A stretch of 64,000 nucleotides of DNA from Candidatus Vondammii sp. HM_W22 (GTDB lineage Bacteria; Pseudomonadota; Gammaproteobacteria; Chromatiales; Chromatiaceae). A program made the translations under genes and the position numbers. The notes under the pieces were generated by a model. That model did no database searches and had not been told where the DNA came from. It saw only the letters and a list, made by a program, of their open reading frames with translations. The DNA is taken from contig NZ_CP099567.1 in assembly GCF_022530855.2 (NCBI RefSeq), positions 434,001 to 498,000 on the forward strand, written 5' to 3'. Below, in pieces: positions 58,636 through 64,000 of this stretch (positions are counted from its first letter, which is position 1; each line of letters starts with the position of its first letter).

Positions 58636-60133
58636 AATGCTACTTACTTAAGCAATAACCTGCTGATATAACGAATAAAAAAAGGCTGGTTCAGGTGATA
58701 AGATGCTAGTCACCAAACCATCAACCAGGGAAGCAGCCTTAATGCATCCTGATCAACGCGCCTGCATACATCAACAAAAAGGTATCACAACCTACGCTAC
58801 AGCCAGTGATTCCTATGCTTTCTTTAATCGGCTAACCGGCCCAGAGTTTCTCAATCAAGTCGAATCATTGCTACCGGAACATCGGGAAAGGTTGTTTCCG
58901 CCAACAGAGACGCTATCGATGTTTCTGGCTCAAGCAATGAGTGCTGATCGTTCTTGCCAGAACATAGTTGATGCTGCTGCAGTCAAGCGATTGATGGGTG
59001 AGCTGCCAATCTGTAGTACGCATACGGGAGCATACTGTCGCGCACGGAAACGGCTGCCATTGGACATGGTCTCTACGCTAGCCCGTTACACGGGGCGTAT
59101 GATGACTGAGCACACCCCAGATTCCTGGCACTGGCGGGGGCGGACCGGTCAGACTGGTGGATGGCGCTACCGTTACGTTGCCCGATACAGAAGAGAACCA
59201 GACTGTCTATCCTCAACCCCGTAGCCAACAACCCGGATTGGGTTTCCCTCTTTGCCGGGTGGTTGGTATCGTCTGCCTCGCCAGCGGTGCTGTACTTGAT
59301 GCAGCATTGGGACCTTGTCGCGGAAAAGGAAGCGATGAGCAGTCATTGCTTAGAGCCATGCTTAGTACCTTGGACGCTGGTGATCTCCTTCTGGGGGATG
59401 CTTTTTATGCCACCTATTTTCTGTTGTGTGCTCTTCAGGCCAAAGGAGTGGATGGCGTTTTCGAGCAATATGGTTCACGGCGGCGCAGCACGGATTTTCG
59501 CCAAGGAGAGCGTCTGGGCCCGCGAGATCATCTTATCGAAATAGACAAGCCAAAAGTCAAACCCGCCTGGATAAGTCAGGCAGAGTATGATCAAACCCCC
59601 GATAGATTGAAAGTGCGGGAGTTGCGTGCTGGCGGTAAGATCCTGGTGACAACACTACTTTGCTCAAAAAGTACGAGCAAAGCCGCCCTAAAGGCACTCT
59701 ATCGGAACCGTTGGCAGGTAGAGTTAGATATACGCAACATCAAGACCACTCTGGGAATGGAAACATTAAGTTGTCGCACACCGGAAATGGCGGAAAAAGA
59801 GCTGTGGGTCTATCTTTTGGCTTACAACTTGATCCGTTTACTGATGGCTCAGGCGGCATTACTGGCTGACATCATTCCTCGATAACTTAGCTTCAAGCAT
59901 ACTTTGCAGCTATGGATTGTGTGGCAAAAAAGCGGTCGTTACGACATCGATAAAATTGAGGGCCTTTTTATCCTCATTGCACCGTAGCAGGTTGGAAAAC
60001 AACCGGGACGTATGGAGCCGCGAGCTATAAAACGAAGACCCAGACAATTCCCGCTACTTACCAAACCAAGGGCTATTGCACGAGAGAATATTCGGAAAAA
60101 TGGCCAACCCAAAAAACTTAAGTAAGTAGCATT
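58636..60133 (+). mobile_element. IS4-family element, second type (dead)
   Basis: 1498 bp with perfect 17-bp inverted ends AATGCTACTTACTTAAG (58636-58652 and complement at 60117-60133). The left flank is IS630, the right flank IS3, so it probably inserted in or joined an existing mosaic; no clear target duplication. Confidence 0.9.
58742..60125 (+). pseudogene. IS4-family transposase (frameshift and two stops)
   Basis: Frame one from ATG 58742 (MHPDQRACIHQQKGITTYA) to about 59150 gives LSMFLAQAMSADRSCQNIV and YCRARKRLPLDMVSTLARYTG. A frameshift leads to DGATVTLPDTEENQ (first Asp), LGDAFYATYFLLCALQAKGVDGV (second Asp) and LYRNRWQVELDIRNIKTTLGME (YxxRWxxE). In-frame TAA at 59883 and TAG near 59985 precede GRMEPRAIKRRPRQFPLLTKPRA and the true end at 60125. 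Not active. Confidence 0.87.
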
Positions 60134-60778
60134 CGCGCCAGATGGGTATTGCAGCACTGTATCCAAAGAAAAATACCAGTAAGCCCGGTAAAGGGCACAA
60201 AATTTATCCTTACTTGCTGAAGGTCCTGGAAATTAATCGGCCCAACCAGGTTTTCTGTTCGGATATCACGTATATCCCAATGGCCAAAGGATTTGTTTAC
60301 CTGGCGGTCATTATGGACTGGTATAGTCGCAAAGTGCTGTCCTGTCGAATATCCAACACCATGGACAGCGACTTTTGTGTTGATGCACTGGAAGAAGCGA
60401 TAGAACGTTATGGTGCCCCCGAAATCTTTAATACAGACCAGGGCGCACAATTTACCAGTGAAGCTTTTACTGGAACATTGAAAGCAGCCAATATAAAAAT
60501 CAGCATGGACGGTAAGGGGCGCTGGGTGGATAATATTTTTGTTGAACGCCTGTGGCGCAGCGTCAAGTATGAGGAAGTTTATCTCAAAGCTTATGATTCG
60601 GTTGTCGAAGCACGTTCAGGCATTGGTAAATATTTAAAATTCTACAATACTGAGCGAAAACATCAGGGGCTTGGCAAGACGCCAGATCAGGCGTATTTTG
60701 GTGAAATCACGTGGCAGGAAGCGGCGTAAGCAATGAGGATGGAAGTCATTTAACCGACTGTCCAAATTGTGGGGTCCA
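60134..60778 (+). pseudogene. IS3-family OrfB, 5' truncated
   Basis: In-frame from the IS4 end: RQMGIAALYPKKNTSKPGKGH, then DITYIPMAKGFVYLAVIMDWYSRKVL (first D), NTDQGAQFTSEAF (second D), RWVDNIFVERLWRSVKYEEVYLKAY (E) and NTERKHQGLGKTPDQAYFG to TAA 60729. The catalytic core is intact but the N-terminal HTH part and orfA are cut off. The element end TGTCCAAATTGTGGGGTCCA lies at 60759-60778. From 60779 to 60936 nothing is recognised. Confidence 0.85.
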
Positions 60779-60936
60779 TTTCTGAGTTCCTGAATTATGG
60801 AATGCATCAATTAGAAAATTGGTAAAATCAGTTAATCAGTACTTTTTGAATACCGGAAAAACAGAATACTGGAATACTTTTATTCAAAATCCAAAAATCC
60901 CAAATATCTTAATTTGGCTGTAGGAAGCCGAGGGTG

Positions 60937-61771
60937 TCCTGAATTCTGTGTAACTGTCTATCATTAAACCCAAGCATGGTTGAGGATAGGCACTATGAAC
61001 AAGAAAGAACTACAGGCGATAGTCCAGGCGGACGCTAATGACACCAAAACTGAAGAAAAACTCAACGAGTTTCGGCCAATGCTGGCCAAAATCACGGTCG
61101 ATGCGGCACTCAACGTCGAACCGGATGATCATCTTAGCTTTGCCAAATATGAACAGTCCGAAGCGAGTAATAGCCGCAACGGCACTACTGGCAAGACCTT
61201 GCAAACGGAGGATGGCCAGTTTGAACAGGATACTCCACGAGATAGAGCGGGCAGCTTTAAACCCCGACTGGTTAAAAAGCACCAGCGTCGATTTACCTCA
61301 ATGGATGACAAGATCCTCTTCTTGTATGCTCAGGGTATGACGACCCGCGAAATCGTCACGACATTCAAGGAAATGTACGGAGCCGATGTCTCCGCCACAC
61401 TCATATCCAAAGTTACTGATGTGGTTATCGAGCAGGTTGTCGAATGGCAATCTCGCCCCCTGGATGCGATTTAGCCTATTGTTTATCTGGACAGCATTGT
61501 CGTTAAAATCCGGCAAGACAAGAAAGTGATCAATAAAGCGATTTATCTCGCTCTGGGCGTCAACCTGGAAGGCCACAAGGAATTATCGGGGCTCTGGCTG
61601 TCGGAGATGAGGGTGCCAAGTTCTGGCTAAACCTGCTGACAGAGCTTCAGAATCGTGGTGTGAAGGATATTTTGATTGCCTGTGTCGATGGCTTAAAGGG
61701 CTTTCCTGATGCAATCAACACGGCTTTTCCGAATATCCAGCTGTGTATTGTGCATATGGTATGGAATTCGA
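60937..61771 (+). pseudogene. IS256-family element type 1, copy D, truncated
   Basis: Left end CCTGAATTCTGTGTAACTG, ATG at 60995 (MNKKELQAIVQADANDTK). Good frame through DHLSFAKYEQSEASNSRNGTTG, LQTEDGQFEQDTPRDRAG and FKEMYGADVSATLISKVTD to a TAG at 61472 (LDAI-stop, Tyr codon lost). After this [15 protein letters not shown] continues, a frameshift lies near 61605, and the copy stops at 61771 in IQLCIVHMVWNS, cut by an IS3 fragment. Best preserved N-terminus of this type. Confidence 0.85.
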
Positions 61772-61971
61772 TACCGTTTGTTCTCTGAGGCCAGAGCATC
61801 TTGGTCTGATCGTTGTGTTTGAGGTGTTTTAAAACGGTTTACTCGGTTGTAGAGCGTTTTATCTGAGATACCTAGATGCTTGGCCACTTCTTTGATCGGG
61901 TAACCCCGCTCGATGACTTGATTGGTGGCTTCTTGTTTAAACTCTTCTGTAAATTGACGACGTTTATTCAT
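61772..61971 (-). pseudogene. IS3-family OrfA fragment
   Basis: Minus-strand ATG 61971 with a strong GGAGGA site: MNKRRQFTEEFKQEATNQV, then YPIKEVAKHLGISDKTLYNRV and LASENKRYRI, after which IS256 sequence begins. HTH of the IS3 type, 65 residues left. The upstream TGACTGTAGACACTCC (to about 62022) is probably its element end. Confidence 0.78.
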
Positions 61972-62011
61972 AACTTCCTCCGAGGGTTCATTTTTACCAT
62001 ACGGAGTGTCT

Positions 62012-62425
62012 ACAGTCATGGGGGCTATTCACAACAGTAATGGCAGTGCCTGGGCCGATTCCGCCTACGGTAGTGCAGAGCGGGAGTCTGCTTTACCAGA
62101 TGCAAATTACCGCAGTCATATTCATCGCAAGTCGACACGCAAACGCCCTTTGAATGAACGGGGGCAAGAGGCAAACCGAAAACGATCAAGAGTTCGGGCT
62201 CGAGTTTGCCTAGCAGGCCAATCGATTGGTGCGTAGCATCGGGCAAGGCAGGCCCGGCGTGAAGATTGGTATGATGATTTGGTGTACAACATGCGTCGAT
62301 TGGCATGGCTGGCCGGATGAAGCGAGGTATGGATATGGATGTTGCCAGAAAAATAAGCGTAATATACTGGGCTCTCCGGATTTGCTAGAGACTATTGGCC
62401 TTTGTCGGATTTTTAGAAGTTCCCT
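62012..62425 (+). pseudogene. IS5-family type A, copy 3 (3' part only)
   Basis: Matches 40750-41162: NNSNGSAWADSAYGSAERES, SHIHRKSTRKRPLNERGQEANRKRSRVRARV, then a deletion of about ten bases (EHVFAQQ lost) and a frameshift in VRSIGQGRPGVKIGMM. Right end TTTTTAGAAGTTCCC at about 62425. Confidence 0.8.
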
Positions 62426-62870
62426 TATCTTTCTGTCCTGCATAGGCAGAATCTCCCCGTACGCGGGTTTCGTTTCCATGCAACAGGTCTTCCAATACCT
62501 ACGAGTCATGAATATTGGCCGGTGTCACAGCAATTGAGTGGATCAGTTTGGTTTTGCTGTCCACACCAATATGGGCCTTCATGCCAAAGTACCATATGGT
62601 TGCCTTTGCGGGTTTGATGCATATCCGGATCACGGCTTTTTTCTTTTTTCTTTGTTCTTCGTTGAGCTTGGCGCATTGATGACCGTGGCATCAATAAGGG
62701 TTCCCCGGTTGAGCTTCATACCATTCTCAGCCAGGTAAACATTGACCAAACGAAACAGCTTATCCCCAAGATTATTCCTTTCCATCAGATGGCGAAAATT
62801 GCCGATGGTTGTTTCATCCGGTACCGGATTAGTATGAGTATCGATTTTTTCGTAACCGGAGGGTAGACTT
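62426..62870 (-). pseudogene. IS5-family transposase, third type, fragment
   Basis: Minus-strand frames: [22 protein letters not shown] and [44 protein letters not shown], a break near 62640, [13 protein letters not shown] and [13 protein letters not shown] in another frame, and YGEILPMQDRK near the end. IS5 family (IS1031/IS903-like DATxIxAPSS). Both ends cut. It lies upstream of ssb, which may use a promoter after it. Confidence 0.8.
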
Positions 62871-62930
62871 AGCGTGCCGTCGACATCCTGTATTCAGGGA
62901 AGAGACAGAACTAATAATTTAGGAGGAAAT

Positions 62931-63392
62931 ATGGCCACTAGAGGCGTAAATAAAGTTATTTTAATCGGTAATCTTGGGCAGGAACCAGAGGTTCGTTATA
63001 TGCCGAATGGCAATGCAGTGGCGAATGTCACTATTGCTACATCCGAGAGCTGGAAGGACAAAAATACCGGTGAAAACCAGGAGCGCACTGAGTGGCACCG
63101 TGTGGTTTTTTTTCGTCGGCTGGCGGAGATTGTCGGTGAATACCTTAAAAAAGGTTCCAAGGTCTATATAGAAGGGAAACTACAGACCCGCAAGTGGCAG
63201 GACCAGGGTGGTCAGGACCGCTATACCACTGAAATTGTCGCCGATCAGATGCAGATGCTGGATAGCCGGGGTGGTGGCAGTGCCGAGTTTGGCGCAGGTC
63301 AGACCGCATCTGCTCCGCGGCAGCAACAGCAACAATCTGTGCCTGCGGCGCCCATGCCTGATAATGGCTTTGACGACGATATACCCTTCTGA
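62931..63392 (+). CDS. ssb: Single-stranded DNA-binding protein
   Basis: 153 residues from ATG 62931, which has AGGAGGAAAT directly upstream; the longer in-frame start at 62874 falls in IS sequence. OB fold: [78 protein letters not shown]. Then a Gly/Gln-rich linker ([11 protein letters not shown]) and the acidic tip [10 protein letters not shown] that binds partner proteins such as exonuclease I, PriA and RecO. Binds ssDNA in replication and repair. Intact despite the IS block upstream. Confidence 0.97.
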   Translation: MATRGVNKVILIGNLGQEPEVRYMPNGNAVANVTIATSESWKDKNTGENQERTEWHRVVFFRRLAEIVGEYLKKGSKVYIEGKLQTRKWQDQGGQDRYTTEIVADQMQMLDSRGGGSAEFGAGQTASAPRQQQQQSVPAAPMPDNGFDDDIPF

Positions 63393-63692
63393 CGTCAAAC
63401 TGGAGTATTAGGTGATAAAAGCCGCTGCAGGGAACGCTGAAAGGTTGCAGTGATGATGATCTGGATTTTGTCGGGTTTCTCGATTGATGTAACATCGGTC
63501 TTTGTCAGCACTATTAAAAGTGATCTGCCGGATTATGTCTCGGAGCGTCAGATCTCCTTTCAAGACACCACTGGTTGGGGTCGTCCAGCGGGGTTAACTA
63601 AAAGTGGACGGAGCGGCAAAAATGCTCAATCCGCAATTTTTCTATAAACACCCATCCATCCAACTTTTCCGGGTAGTAGGCGTTGTATTTTA
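63393..63692. other. Region after ssb without a supported gene
   Basis: 300 bases. The longest frames (63450-63647) show no family resemblance and no ribosome site I trust. Possibly decayed IS sequence. Confidence 0.4.
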
Positions 63693-63854
63693 AGGAGCCA
63701 TCTGATCAATTCATGAATTGGTGTCTGACGGCTGAAATCTCCCAGTTCTGCGTTGAAATTCCTGGCAATAGCCAGCTATTACCAGGAATTTTCGCCTTGA
63801 TCCGGAAGATTTCAACTCGTCATCCATCTGATCCAGAATTAATTAGAGGTTCCT
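63693..63854. mobile_element. MITE-like element, copy 2
   Basis: About 162 bp, complement of the element at 21631-21791 in interior sequence (shared blocks: TGGATGACGAGTTGAAATCTT, ATCAAGGCGAAAAT, AATAGCTGGCTATTGCCA). Terminal repeats AGGAGCCATCTGATCAATTC and AGGAACCTCTAATTAATTC (read inward). Ends within two bases of an IS5 type B end. Confidence 0.78.
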
Positions 63855-63855
63855 T

Positions 63856-63900
63856 AGTCGTCCCTGAATTATTTATAACTAGATGATTAAGTATGAATTA
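63856..63900 (+). mobile_element. IS5 type B terminal fragment
   Basis: AGTCGTCCCTGAATTATTTATAAC and on to GTATGAATTA: same end as 25719-25770 and (inverted) 7830-7883. About 45 bases remain, immediately followed by an IS5 type A end. Confidence 0.68.
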
Positions 63901-64000
63901 AGGGAACCCCTAAAAACCCGACAAAGGCAATATAGTCTCTAGCAAACCAGGAGAACCCGGTATCTTCACGCTCATTTTGCTGGCAACATCCATACCCACA
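63901..64000 (-). mobile_element. IS5-family type A, copy 4 (cut by window edge)
   Basis: Same as 21966-22065: AGGGAACCCCTAAAAACC, then TCTCTAGCAAA and GGCAACATCCATA. The transposase 3' end should follow beyond the window on the minus strand; whether it is intact cannot be seen. Confidence 0.78.

Noticed and set aside
62874-62930. Longer N-terminus of Ssb
   Set aside because: The 19 extra codons have no Ssb similarity and the AGGAGGAAAT site directly precedes ATG 62931.
1-64000. CRISPR arrays, tRNA or rRNA genes, prophage
   Set aside because: No regularly spaced short repeats, no cloverleaf or rRNA-like stretch, no phage structural or integrase gene seen; all recombinase-like genes belong to IS families.

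Overview
The window looks like a chromosomal piece of a gammaproteobacterium that is heavily loaded with insertion sequences. Housekeeping gene order is typical of Gammaproteobacteria: comF divergent from bioBFHCD, rph divergent from yicC, uvrA next to a YajR-type MFS gene with ssb beyond it, recC-recB-recD, and a Pil-Chp cluster. Base composition is moderate. The IS load, the many broken transposases and the decayed glgP and fadD copies suggest a lineage with relaxed selection, for example a sulfur-oxidising symbiont or a relative. The lifestyle and taxon are inference; no rRNA gene or other direct marker lies in the window.

Layout. 1-6.8 kb: end of the Pil-Chp chemosensory operon (pilJ 3' end, a very large ChpA hybrid kinase, ChpC). 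6.8-8 kb: IS630 and IS5 remnants. 8-16.6 kb: recC-recB-recD on the minus strand, overlapping genes. 16.6-19 kb: an IS256 scrap and a frameshifted acyl-CoA synthetase. 19-20.3 kb: an apparently intact IS3-family element with a programmed-frameshift heptamer. 20.5-21.7 kb: a TusA-like sulfurtransferase and a GloC/YcbL-like metallohydrolase whose stop codon lies inside a MITE. 21.7-23.1 kb: dead IS5. 23.2-25.5 kb: an aminotransferase divergent from an AraC-GyrI regulator. 25.7-31.5 kb: a block of IS5, IS3, IS1595, IS256, IS30, IS4 and IS630 pieces. 31.5-34 kb: hisG (long form), a small YdcH/DUF465 gene and an IS110 relic. 34-39.8 kb: comF and the biotin operon, with a BirA-type operator between them and tandem palindromes after bioD. 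40-43.6 kb: dead IS5, IS256 and ISL3. 43.6-48.4 kb: two small uncharacterised exported proteins, then rph, PP2C phosphatase and Ser/Thr kinase as one overlapping operon, divergent from yicC. 48.4-53.7 kb: nested IS256/IS3 copies and a glycogen phosphorylase 3' remnant. 53.7-58.3 kb: uvrA and yajR. 58.4-62.9 kb: another IS pile-up separating yajR from ssb. 62.9-64 kb: ssb, then a second MITE copy and IS5 ends running off the window.

How the genes work together. The recBCD, uvrA and ssb genes cover double-strand break repair, nucleotide excision repair and ssDNA binding. bioBFHCD covers malonyl-ACP methylation through dethiobiotin and biotin synthesis, except bioA, which is not in the window. 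pilJ/chpA/chpC would control type IV pilus motility. The kinase-phosphatase-RNase PH operon could couple protein phosphorylation to RNA processing, but this is not established. Only two IS copies (19.1 and 26.3 kb, both IS3 family) have intact transposase frames; the other copies I read have stops, frameshifts or truncations, except short fragments and one copy cut by the window edge that I could not judge. I found no tRNA, rRNA, CRISPR array, prophage, or convincing new defence system.
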